Below the pieces are notes generated by a model. The model worked only from the letters and a program-made list of their open reading frames with translations. It was not told the origin of the DNA and searched no databases. A stretch of DNA of 64,000 bases from Entonaema liquescens. Lineage: Eukaryota; Ascomycota; Sordariomycetes; Xylariales; Xylariaceae. Positions 1-9,954 of this stretch are shown piece by piece. Position numbers and translations under genes: made by a program. The stretch is taken from NCBI GenBank assembly GCA_902805475.1, contig CADCSX010000011.1, forward strand, positions 1,056,001 to 1,120,000. The letters run 5' to 3'. How positions within the stretch are numbered: the stretch's first letter is position 1; each line of letters starts with the position of its first letter.

Positions 1-3000
1 TTGTTAAGTCTGGCTTGGGGTTTGAGTTCAACAAAAGCTCTAGTGTAGAGACACGATTTCTCCGTACCGTGACCATTGATAGCGACGTTTTACGTATGCT
101 ATTAATCTCGTTGATATTACAACCGGACTTTAGCATCACCGCAAGGAGGTCGTCTAGCCCGGCGGCGGCAGCTCTAAATATAAGGTTCTCTGGCCAAGTG
201 AAGGTTTTACGTTTGGTATCTTCTCGATAAGAGAGTTGATAATGTTGGCGTTGCCATTAGAAGCGGCCCTATACAAAGCTTCCTGGAGTTCTTCTTCGTC
301 TACTGCCACCTGCTTCAGCAGTCTTTGAACCAACTCTGCGTTTCCCATTCGAGCAGCTTCCGTAATGGCGTACCAACAATTCTTCTCATAAGACGGCAGG
401 CTACTCTCAAGCTTGATCTTCTCGTCTATTAAGTCATCTAACGCTAGCATCGCAAAGACGGGTAGCGTTGAGACATAGCTTCGTCGCATTCGAGTCGTTG
501 GGTTAGAAAAAAGCCAAAATGGGACCTCCCAAAAAGCCCTCATCTTCTTACTATCGAAAAGCTTTTGAACGAGCTTGATAGGTTTGAAATGGCCGCTAGC
601 TTTGTAATGTTGGGGCCAGAATCGAATGGCATACTCGGCCATACTTGTTCTTGGAAAGGAGATCATGGTCGCATCTAGTAATGTTGGCCATGGACCTCCT
701 TCAAGGCTCTCCGGAGAAAACATTGTTGGTGTTTCCTGTACGCTTTCGAGTTGAATATAACGCAAGCATGTTTCTGCCAAAGAACCATGGATTTTGGCCG
801 CACGCTCCTCTATACTCCCTTCGATGCCTAGATCTGGCACGTTGTAGAAGGATGGATGGCTGAACCTGACATCGTGGCCGGTGGTAACCGTGATAATTCC
901 AGCGAATGCTTCTTCAATATCGTCCATTATTCTTTCTGTGTCAAGACCCTCCAAAGCCCCGAAGAGAACCTCTTCACCATGCAACTCATCAATCATGAGG
1001 GCCTGGATTAGCGATGCTGGCGACCACGGTTCTGCTGCGTGTTTAACCCAATTGAAAGCGTTCTTGGCTCTTGATTGAAGCGAGGGTTCCAGTGCATCTA
1101 TGAAAACATGAACGATGTTCTCTGCTGTAGGAGGGAATAGCTCCCTTATCTTATTCGCGATACTGAGCTCTAGTTTCCCCCGAGGGGGGTTTCCGAGCCA
1201 GGCTAAGATAATATGTCCTAGGTATGGCGTGTTGTTGCATTCATTAAGGAGGCTTCTTAGTTGTGGTAGAAAATCTTCATATATGGGGCGCCTCCTGATT
1301 AGACTAACGAGGCTCGCCTGTAGATCCTCAGCCAGTGCATTAACCGATTCACTAGTCGATGGGAAATTTTCGAGGTTGATATATGTCTTATTGGCAAAAC
1401 GTTCGATATCCAGGGCCTCCTTCGTCGAGGTTGATATGATTATCCGGCATTGCGCTTCATTGTAGGTCTGTTCTTCTAGAGCACGCTCAAGAAACCACTG
1501 GCGCTCGTACTCAGGGCATTGGTCGAAGCAACTGATGAAGATCGTAAGCTGGTGGGTAATCTGGACAAGGTCCCTGAACGTAGTGAATAAATAGTACAGG
1601 TCCTCCAGTGCCCAGGCGCCTGCATCATTGAGGAATGAAAATTCGTCAATTATGATTGGAGACACATTATCCCAAAAGCGCCAAAGAATGATATTGACCA
1701 AGTATGTCAAAAGTGACGATATAGAATTGTACCGAGAGTCCCACTTGTCAAATTCGAAATATATTATAGTCTTCTCGGCTCTCCTCAACGCTTTGCTGAA
1801 AACGATTTTTGAATCGTAATGAACAAAAAAAAGGCGAGATATCTCTGGGATATCGACGAGGGAATTCCCATTTCCATGAATATGCAAGATTCTAAACCCG
1901 ATGTCAGATCTTGAAAAGTTAGTAAATGATTCTTGTTCGAAAATCCATGGTATTATCAACGGAGTGGGTAGTGCTGGTTCGAAAGGCGTGTCCAAGGCTC
2001 GCGTCGGAGGTGCGAGAGAGAGGAGTTGTGCTTGAAATCGAATGATACGATAGTCGACTTGTAGGTCTGGTTTTTTGTTTGCGGTTAGCCCGTTGTCTTA
2101 TTGTAGTGGCATTCGGCGGGAAGCATCTCACTAGCACCGCTCACGTTGAACAACTTAAATAGAAATAAGAGCCAAATTTCATCTGGATCACCCCTGATAA
2201 AGTCGATATGGTCAACGACTCTACAGCTAATTCTTCCGAAACCTTCGAATGAATGTCCGATAAAATGTGCGTATCGAGAGAATGGGGTCACCGAATGAGG
2301 CATATTATACTCGTCCTCATCCGTGAGGTGCGTATCATCAACTGCACTATTATCGAGCCCGGATTGTCTTAAACTTTCGTAAACATTATGAGTGAAGTGG
2401 TTGAATATGATGGCGCGATCTAAGATTTTGGTCGCGAGAAAGCTTCGGTTAATCCTATCTACTTGCTGTGCTAGGGTTTTAACCTTCTTTGGCACATTGA
2501 TTCTGATATCAGGGCCAGGGAGGTGAATGAGTTTATATATTTGATCCTCAAGGTCATCTTGGGATTGGAATCTATGAGGTGTACCCAAGAAAATCTAGTG
2601 TTGATGTTAGTTCAACCCCTAATTTGTAAGTTTTACCTACGCACGATTGCCGTAGTTAGTATAGGTGTTCTTCCGTATCTTGCGCATTGACTTGTAGCAA
2701 TAGACAGCGCCTATAATTATAGTTAGTTGATAGTACTGCTATCAAATTCTCCGAGGAAATATGAGAGGGTCGTAAATACCTCTTTCACGATTATCCCCCC
2801 AAGATCGTGGCATATCCATATTACTGGGCGGTCAACTTCAGTCTATAGACGGTTAGGTAGGTACTGTTGAGGCCTTATGTTCAACATAATAGTGAAATAC
2901 AAGCTAGGAGGTTTACCTCGTCCAATTGCCTACGAACTTCGGCGTACTTTTCGATGAGATTTCTTGCATGGTGGATGATGCCGTCCGGTTCATAGAGCAT

Positions 3001-3481
3001 CGAGTCCTCATCAATTTCGTAAGAGTAGTCGACCTCTCTGATAGACAGACCCTTGAAAAGCTTGTCTTTCACCCACCAAGCACCGGTTCTATCAGTCCAA
3101 GCGGTCTTATAATCATCACGTATGCCGTGAACAGTGATGACACTACAATATTTGATAAGCTCAACGTTTCAAATCAGGCCGTTCATTTACACACTCGTAA
3201 TCATCATACCCCGAACCTAACCAACCCAAAGGGTAGTTGATATCAAGCCCAAGCTTGTGCTGCTTGGATTCGGGACCCCGGGGGTTGGGGGTACTGCACT
3301 CTGAGAATAAATCGTCTGTTAGAGACTTGATGCTAGCTAAATCTTGAACATCCTCATATTTCGCCGTATTTGGTTTCTTTGGGGCTATTATGGGGAATGG
3401 TCCTTCTCTCGGGGACTGCCTACGCGTCTCCGGGGCGGACGGCGAAGCCTCGTTATTCACGGGATCAGGAGTTGGCATCAT
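1..3481 (-). CDS. Alpha/beta-hydrolase-NACHT-like-ankyrin protein (STAND family), left-truncated by the window, with an apparent frameshift
   Basis: Probable intracellular signal-transducing NLR-like protein. Exons read on the minus strand: 3481-3210, 3142-2917, 2842-2780, 2710-2645, 2594-2132, then 2066 to the left edge; introns have CTAAC-like branch points. About 90 polar residues precede an alpha/beta-hydrolase domain of the DUF676/SesB type (VITVHGIRDD near residue 91, an LGTPHR strand further on). The nucleophile elbow reads CHDLGG, so the usual serine is aspartate. From about residue 390 comes a NACHT-like module (FRILHIHG) whose P-loop lacks the GK[S/T] signature, then ankyrin repeats from about residue 946. 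In frame, the ORF stops at 154, but ankyrin coding continues in another reading frame from about 190 to base 1. Whether the gene is live or decayed is unclear; homology of the domains is fairly sure, function is inferred. Confidence 0.8.
186..200 (-). other. Apparent one-base frame break in ankyrin region
   Basis: On the minus strand the ankyrin reading frame ending in KPSLGQ changes to a different frame that begins ENLIFRAAAAG and stays open with ankyrin-like sequence to base 1. No GT-AG intron of plausible length fits between them. One extra base in the CC run here would keep a single frame. This is either a real inactivating mutation or a base-calling error. Confidence 0.6.
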
Positions 3482-3907
3482 CTCTAACTAGTATGGCGGA
3501 GAGAAGGCCTTAATTTCGTACTAATGAGGCCATTGGACTGTAGAATTGGTAGATATATATAGCAACCTATATATATACCGAAAACGACATTTGAAAATAC
3601 GTTTTGCGTGTTGTACAGAGCCTCACAACTTGTCTAGACTATCTGACACCTGATCACGGAGCCCCCCTGTTACCCCCGCTTAGTGAATGCATGGCTGAAT
3701 GGCTGAATGGTTACAGTGCAAGTGGGCATACCGTGCGTAAGTTATACAAATTGAAGTACACAAGTGCTCCTTGTCACACACTATTGGCAGTCGGTCAGCT
3801 TTGATGTATCTGTATTACACCTTTACGCCCGAACATAGCTGGATAACATGATCCAGTGGACACATGTTTAGGAGCGTAATGAATGAATTCTAACATACTA
3901 GTCATAT
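3482..3907. other. Intergenic, between hydrolase-NACHT start and 3' end of the beta-rich gene
   Basis: This holds the presumed promoter of the minus-strand NACHT-like gene, with the AT-rich inverted repeat at 3548-3579. A 66-codon plus-strand ORF at 3604-3804 has no recognisable domain and is not credible as a gene. Confidence 0.6.
3548..3579. repeat. AT-rich inverted repeat upstream of the hydrolase-NACHT gene
   Basis: The arms GGTAGATATATATAG and CTATATATATACC are near-perfect reverse complements around a CAAC loop. The element lies about 70 bases upstream of the ATG at 3481 and could act as a TATA-like element or form a hairpin; neither role is shown. Confidence 0.5.
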
Positions 3908-4783
3908 CTAAGATATCTGACCATTTGGGATAATAGTCCTAAACGTGACACCGCAAAGCTCGTTGAGATTAACACTTCCTAATTCCTCATTTCCGTATGT
4001 CACATTCTTGTTCGGGCGCGTCCCTTTATCGTCGGGATTGGGTTGGAAAATAATAGGGTCATCCTTAGGAATTTTCCTAAATAGACTTTCTGCAGCCGTC
4101 TTTAGATCTGTCTTGCAAGTGAAATCCAATTTACAAAAGAATTTCTCTTGGTCATCTCTTGAGACGAGAACTGCCACCTTCAATGAGGCAGGAATTCCGG
4201 TGCGGTGCGACTGATTTTCAGAGAGCCTCCACGTCGCGATGCAGTTAGGGGGCCTATTGCCGATAAGTCTCTTCCCTCCACACAACATAATAGCATCTGA
4301 ACGCGCCATGGAGGTCGTCTTCTCCCGCTTAGCAGTAAACCCAAGATTGACGATTTGCTCAATCCCAACGGAGACCTCACCACCACTAGTGATGGTTTCC
4401 TCTCGTGTTGTCGGCATCAGGCTGTACGTATCTTCAAATGAGACCTTCTCGACCTCGATCTCACTGTCAGGCGAGCTCGTCTCGAATAGAAGGTCAATTG
4501 TGGCCTCTGAAATCCGGCGTGAGCTCCTGGGTTGAAAACGCCACTCCATGACTATCAAAGTCGCGTACCGATCACTGTCTGTAGATATGGCTCCATGAGT
4601 GACAGTTTTGAGACTACAAGTGATGTCAACAGCCCCAGTACGCTGGAGAACTTCCTTTCGGTGATATTGATCATCTGCAACATTGAAGACATGGAAACCG
4701 CCCCCATCTTCACCTCCGGTTTCATATAATGCAATATTTATTCTTTCATCTCCACATGGTAAGTCCTGAATGAGGTCGGTCAT
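3908..4783 (-). CDS. Beta-rich hypothetical protein, 291 residues, divergent partner of the S8 peptidase
   Basis: Single-exon protein with no assignable family. The ATG at 4783 is the first in-frame methionine; longer forms would need a GTG start. It has no signal peptide and no transmembrane segment. The sequence alternates polar and hydrophobic residues as in a beta-sandwich (for example ATLIVMEWRF near residue 75 and IPASLKVAVLVSR near residue 200), ends in a charged stretch rich in Asn, Lys and Asp, and contains a TSGGEVSVGI segment near residue 135. I could not match it to the gasdermin N-domain, HeLo or patatin folds. Its start faces the S8 peptidase start across 360 bases, which suggests co-expression and possibly a substrate or partner role; that is inference only. 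Confidence 0.72.
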   Translation of the reverse strand: MTDLIQDLPCGDERINIALYETGGEDGGGFHVFNVADDQYHRKEVLQRTGAVDITCSLKTVTHGAISTDSDRYATLIVMEWRFQPRSSRRISEATIDLLFETSSPDSEIEVEKVSFEDTYSLMPTTREETITSGGEVSVGIEQIVNLGFTAKREKTTSMARSDAIMLCGGKRLIGNRPPNCIATWRLSENQSHRTGIPASLKVAVLVSRDDQEKFFCKLDFTCKTDLKTAAESLFRKIPKDDPIIFQPNPDDKGTRPNKNVTYGNEELGSVNLNELCGVTFRTIIPNGQIS

Positions 4784-5143
4784 TTTCTCCACGAAGCATA
4801 AAGTGAATACGCAGAACTATCTATGGACGAAATGGAAAGGGGGAAGCTTGGGGAAATAGCTGGAACATTTGACAACTAGGTAGAATTAGGATACCTAGTG
4901 TACCTTCTAAGCAAGTTGCTTTTTAGTTGTGTATTACCTATTGTTTAGGTACTACGGATACATACGTCGCACTGTGTGGTTCGTATCTCACCTCGACAAG
5001 GATAGATGCATGCGATGATGACTGGCGTCGACAGGCAGCTAGGGTGTGTTCACAGCCTCGCTAGATTTTGTCTCATTGATTCCACGATGTGTCAAGTTCT
5101 TTGTCTCTGACCAACACCAAGGCCAATTTGGACCTCGCCACAA
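4784..5143. promoter_or_regulatory. Shared divergent promoter region
   Basis: This is the 360-base gap between the start codons of the minus-strand beta-rich gene and the plus-strand ankyrin-S8 gene. It contains several TAGGTA/TACCTA words but no canonical TATA box at a convincing spacing. The head-to-head layout is the only evidence for shared regulation. Confidence 0.45.
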
Positions 5144-8100
5144 ATGGAATCAGATTCGGATTATCGAGACGATCTCAATGGAGGCTTTGAGGATGATTTT
5201 GACTTACCCGAGGATGGCAACGATGTCGACGTCAGGGGGAAGGAGAACTACGAGGAGCGCTTCAAAGCCGCCGTAAGAACAATTAAGATGAAAAGAAAGT
5301 ACGGGAACGAACATGACGTTGATGTGTTTTTTAATGACTACGGCAACATTGCTGGCGGGTCCTGGCCTAAAGTTGCAGGAAACCTACTTCACGCTCTAAT
5401 CGACGTAGTCAGACATACTGACGGTATTAAGCCGAAGGATATTGAGCTGCTGGTCCGGGGACTGGTTAGGAAACACCCTGAACTGCTCAATAAGTCAAAC
5501 AAAGATGGTCATAATCCTGTCTTTATGGCTATTAGAGCCTCTCAGCATCAGCTTGTGGAGTATATGATCTCGACCTGTATTGAGGATACAGGACAAACCC
5601 TGAATGAGCAGTTCCTAAGCAGCGCGTTAAGCACGAGAGTTCCAGGGGCGAGACTTGCCTCCATGCTGTCTTTAAAGAGAGATTTAATCCGGACACGGTA
5701 AGAGTACTTGTTGAAAACGCCAGCGATGAAGCATTGTCTATTCAAGACAATGACGGCAAGACACCGATGCACTATGCAGTGTCGTTCAAAGATTGTACTG
5801 AGGTACGAGCTGGGCTTATTGCTCTGTTCATCAAGCGCGACTTGGACGCAATGCAGAACAAACGAGGACCACAAACAACTTTTCTTGATTTAATTGATAG
5901 GGAAGGCCGATCTGTTTATCGAGAACATCAAAATACCAGAGCTATTATTACCAACAAGGTCATGAAGCAATATCAAGCTGCGGAAAGTACAAAACAGGAT
6001 CAATCCGACGCTTCAAAATTGCCTAGAGAGCCGGGACCCCAGGGCAGCTTAGGATACCCAGGGCATTCGGCCCCAATTAAACCCCCTAACAACCGCGAAG
6101 AAGAGAGATATGGGCGTAATATCAACAAGAGTGGTGTCGTAGACGAACGTGAAGCTTTGCGTGAAAAGAAGAAAAAAGAGGAAGCTGCCGGCCGAGGCGT
6201 TAGTAGGAATAGATTAACGCGGGCGAATGAGCTCGATGAAAAAGCCGTACATTTAGCATCTAAGACAAATATTACAGCTCTCCAACAAGAGCCGTCACCT
6301 AATACGTCAGTTAGGCGGACCAATACAGCACATTCCGATACCTTTCAAGACCGGGAGAAGGAGAGATCATCGACAGACACGGCCAAGAAAAACATCAACA
6401 AGTTAAATACCCGTTCCAAGATCTCTGACAAGATCCTGTTGGACCTAAAGTTACACTATATGAGGACGAGAACCGCTGAGAAGGTAATCAATTTTTTATA
6501 TGGCACCAATATGGATGGTAAGCGCAACGCGAAACAAAGTTGACTCTTACTGATTTGCATTTTAAGATATCCAAATCAGTTTCGACTACGATAGTTTACC
6601 ACGCAAAATCATATGGAGAGAGTTTTTAAAGCGCTTCGGCATAGATAATAACTCCGGCCTCAGATTCGACAACGTGTTACAATATGTGACACTACCACAG
6701 GTCGAAGTTCAACACAAAGGCCGCCTAGCCGATCAGGACGCCAAACTCCAGTCTAGAATAGACCAACCAGGGGCCCTTGGTCGCGAAGACATGAAGTATT
6801 TCTTCGGCTGGCTATATAATAAGGGCGTACGCCATATTATCAAATTAACGGTAGAAGATTCTGGGAATTCGGGCGAGAAAGTCCATAGCGACCAGGCTGT
6901 CCAATCATCTCTGGAACGATTTATCGTTGAACATCTCGATTGGCAGAAGGTAGACCTGGATCCGGAGACTATACTACACGTTGGTAGCAAAGTTAATACA
7001 ATGGCGTTAACGCATGAGGGCTACAAGGATACTACGTCGACTCCGGATCAGCAATTAAAAGAACTCTACTTGAGATGGAGCGGCAGTAATGCTGTGCTAC
7101 GAGCGTGGAGTGAACCCGAAGGATTGCCACTGCTCCCTCAACTTGAGAAAATTTACCTATTCAGGCCTTATTCTGAAAAGGTAAGTATCTTCTACTCATT
7201 AATAATAGACAGAGACTAATTAGGGGAAGGCCTATGATAATCCTCTGTGGATTAATACTAAAATCAACCAGTTCCAAAACAGGCTCAATGCAAACCGAAA
7301 AGCCACTAACAACGTCAAGGTCATTGCTTCTAACTTGGATATCGACGAAAGTAAAGAGGTGTCTCGTAGTATGCCTTATTTTACTTCTGCGACTCTTGTT
7401 AAGGGTGTCAACTCTCATCGATGGCTAGACTCAACGGCAAAATTCGCCGGCGAAATGATACCCTTCTGGCAAGACACAGTGAAGGAATTCCTCGAGATGA
7501 GAAAGAACCAAGCTACCCAGGAACGGATTGAGCATGACGTTGTCATAGCATTAATCGATGATGGTGTAGACATGTTCGATGCTACTTTGGATAATCACGT
7601 ACTCGAAGGCAAGAGCTTCGATTTCCACGACGGAAAGATTCGGCCGCCGTTCTCATCAGCAAGAGGCCATGGTACGGTCATGGCCAGTATGATTCTGCGG
7701 ATCTGCCCAATGGCAAAAGTCTACCCGATACGGCTCAAGACATATCAGAACGAAAGCGGGAAGAACACGATTGACAAGGACTATGCAGCGCGGGTATGTA
7801 TCATCTACGCTATTCCAAGAGGGGCAGCATTATAACTAACAGACATGCAATAGGCTATCCAAGCAGCCCTTGATAAAAAGGCGACGATTATTTCCATGTC
7901 ATGGACGCTCCCAATGAAGAATAACAAGAGCGATTCAAAAACTCGATGTAAGTCCATCTCTTACCTATATTACATAGACAAAACAAATACTAAATCCAAG
8001 CCTTATAGTGGACGCCGTTCTGAAGAAAGCAGTAGACAGCAAAGTTCTCATGTTCTGTTCTGCACCGGACGAAGGAAAATTTACCGAGCTTGACTACCCA

Positions 8101-8658
8101 AGCGGCCCGTGGCGTGAGCGCTTTTTCCGTATCGGCGCCGCACGTGCCGACGGCACGGTGTTCCCGTGGACGCCCGACGACGGTATCACATACGTCTTGC
8201 CTGGCGTCGACGTGATCAAAGAACAAGCAGGAAGACGCTCCTTCGAGACGAACTCGTCTGGGGTGGCTACATCACGCGAGATCGACGTCAAGTACGAGAC
8301 CGGCTCCAGCGTTGCCACAGCGCTAGCGGCCGGCCTCGCCGCCATGATCATCTACTGCGTCAAAGCCAGCATCCTAGCCGTCAAGACCGCGAACCAGAAC
8401 AAAGGCTCCGTGGTAGGGATCGCAATCCCCGACAACGGCGCGAATCTGATCGCGGACCCCGATGCTATGAAAAAGGCTTTTGCTAGCTTGGGAAGCGTTA
8501 CGCCGAATAAGTTTATCCAGGTCTGGGAGGAGTTGGATAAGATTAGCGAGTTGCTAGAGGCTTCAAGAGGTCACGATTCGAGTGCGGATGCTAAGTTGAA
8601 ACAGGTTGAACGCTTTGTAGAGTTTGGTCGGAAGCTTTGGAACTCGGTTCAGTATTAG
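5144..8658 (+). CDS. Ankyrin-repeat subtilisin-like (S8) serine peptidase, with an apparent frameshift in exon 1
   Basis: Predicted intracellular S8-family peptidase of about 1100 residues. Exons: 5144-6517, 6567-7180, 7224-7793, 7854-7947, 8009-8658, with good donors and branch points. An acidic N-terminus (DSDYRDDLNGGFEDDFD) leads into ankyrin-type repeats at about residues 110-240, including DNDGKTPMHYAV. A long basic linker with a KKKKEE stretch follows, then a conserved helical segment and the peptidase domain. The catalytic triad is complete: Asp in ALIDDGVD (7557-7559), His in ARGHGTVM (7668-7670) and Ser in ETGSSVATAL (8308-8310). There is no signal peptide. The frame changes once at the GGGG run at 5645-5648, so either the gene is broken or the assembly has lost a base there. 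The protease call is secure; a role in allorecognition or immunity is inferred from its neighbours. Confidence 0.85.
5645..5648 (+). other. Apparent one-base frame break at a GGGG run
   Basis: Upstream of this run the ankyrin-S8 gene reads in the frame opened at 5144, downstream in the next frame. The second frame resumes immediately with ankyrin sequence (GETCLHAVFK) and stays open to the intron at 6518. No intron fits, and one more G restores a single frame. Confidence 0.65.
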
Positions 8659-9321
8659 CAGTAAAAGGGGCTCAAGGTTCAACTGGAACTTACCCCTGAA
8701 AGTGATTACGACAATAGCTACTTCGTCTATTATAACAGTATATGACTTGAGTCACTGAATATATCTTTATGTAGGTACCTACAACCAATATATCGAGCAT
8801 TTAATAAGATTGTATAGTTTCCCCTGAATAGGGGAAAAGGGGGGCTAGTCCGAAAGAGGCATAGTTCTACGTATGACTTCACCTTAGGAGAACACTTCTG
8901 ACACCCCTTGAAGCGGATTATCTTAGCGCTAGGTTCATCTCGATGTCTATAGTATTCATAAGGATTCTCTTGTTATACCCTGAGAGTTCTAGGGGATAGA
9001 ATGGCATGAATCATAATTAAGGAGCGACTTATAGTTCCTATTTATATTGGCCCTCCGGTGAATCCCCAGCACTCCTTACTTTCTACGTGAGAATCTCGAG
9101 GATGACATTGAGGATCGGCAGCACGTCGCCTAAGACATTAAGGTTCTTGGTCGCATCTTTATAGGCCGGTGGGATGTCTTTGGCACGTTTCTTGAGGTTC
9201 TCGTTCCGTACCTCTCCCCTTCCGACTCCGTGTGGACTCTAGTAAACCTCGTAGTAGAGTAGGATACTACTAAGAGGCGGGCGGGCGGTATCGTCCGCAA
9301 TGCTACCCTCTATATACATCG
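8659..9321. other. Intergenic, no gene seen
   Basis: This is the 3' region between the plus-strand S8 gene and a minus-strand orphan ORF. It holds one GTAGGTACCTAC palindrome near 8771 and G-rich runs near 8830-8845, but no credible ORF or RNA gene. Confidence 0.6.
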
Positions 9322-9813
9322 TTACGCCCCTTTAATTCGTATACTTGTTGCCATTTCCATAGATTCCCTTTCTCTATTGAGTGGTCGTACTGATGCACAT
9401 GCTCTAGCATCATACCTGTCAGGGGGCCAATCTTTTCGAGGGAGCGGACGCAATTTGTTAAGAATCCTAAACACTTTCCTCAAAACTCCAACTGCTGGAT
9501 TAGGTGCCGCTCCCCCCGAGAAACCATTAAAGTAACTTATGGCATAAGTATTGAGGAAACCCGTATACGGTCCGGTTTCATGCTGTATCCGTGGAGAACC
9601 AAAAGTGCCGGAAATACCCCAGCTAAATGGGCCTAAGCCCAAGATATCCTTGGTTAAATGATCCAGGACCCCGTTGCTAATGTCCCAGGCAGCTTTGCAG
9701 GTTACCGGTAGATAGATAGGATTCTCGATATCAAAAACTATTTTGAGAGATTCACGCAAGGGTGTGCGGAAATAAACATTTTCTGTCAGAGATGAGCCCG
9801 TGAGTGAGGTCAT
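9322..9813 (-). CDS. Hypothetical protein, 163 residues
   Basis: This is an uninterrupted ORF starting at ATG 9813, with varied composition and a Gly/Pro-rich centre (GLGPFSWGISGTFGSP, GFSGGAAPNPAVG). I see no signal peptide, membrane segment or known domain. The basic C-terminus (LRPLPRKDWPPDRYDAR) looks protein-like rather than random. It lies between the S8 peptidase and the 3' end of the NACHT gene, 140 bases from the latter, and could be an unannotated small partner, a fragment of an older gene, or chance. No function can be proposed. Confidence 0.4.
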   Translation of the reverse strand: MTSLTGSSLTENVYFRTPLRESLKIVFDIENPIYLPVTCKAAWDISNGVLDHLTKDILGLGPFSWGISGTFGSPRIQHETGPYTGFLNTYAISYFNGFSGGAAPNPAVGVLRKVFRILNKLRPLPRKDWPPDRYDARACASVRPLNRERESMEMATSIRIKGA

Positions 9814-9954
9814 ACGTAGAGTGAATACAGGAAGTAGCAGCGTGGCTGCTGTGTGGTAGTAGATAGTAATGGTGATCTATTAACGCTTAACCTTCTAACT
9901 AGTAGTGAGGGTGCGGAGTGCCCCTTATATATGATATGTACTGTAGATCTATCC

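Noticed and set aside
3908..4783. Beta-rich protein called as a gasdermin
   Set aside because: The linkage to an S8 peptidase invites it, but the N-terminus lacks the helix-then-strand pattern of gasdermin N-domains, so only a partner role is suggested.
5046..5276. Alternative upstream ORF overlapping the S8 start
   Set aside because: Different frame from the S8 gene, ends within it, no motif; ATG 5144 opens the frame that carries the ankyrin repeats.
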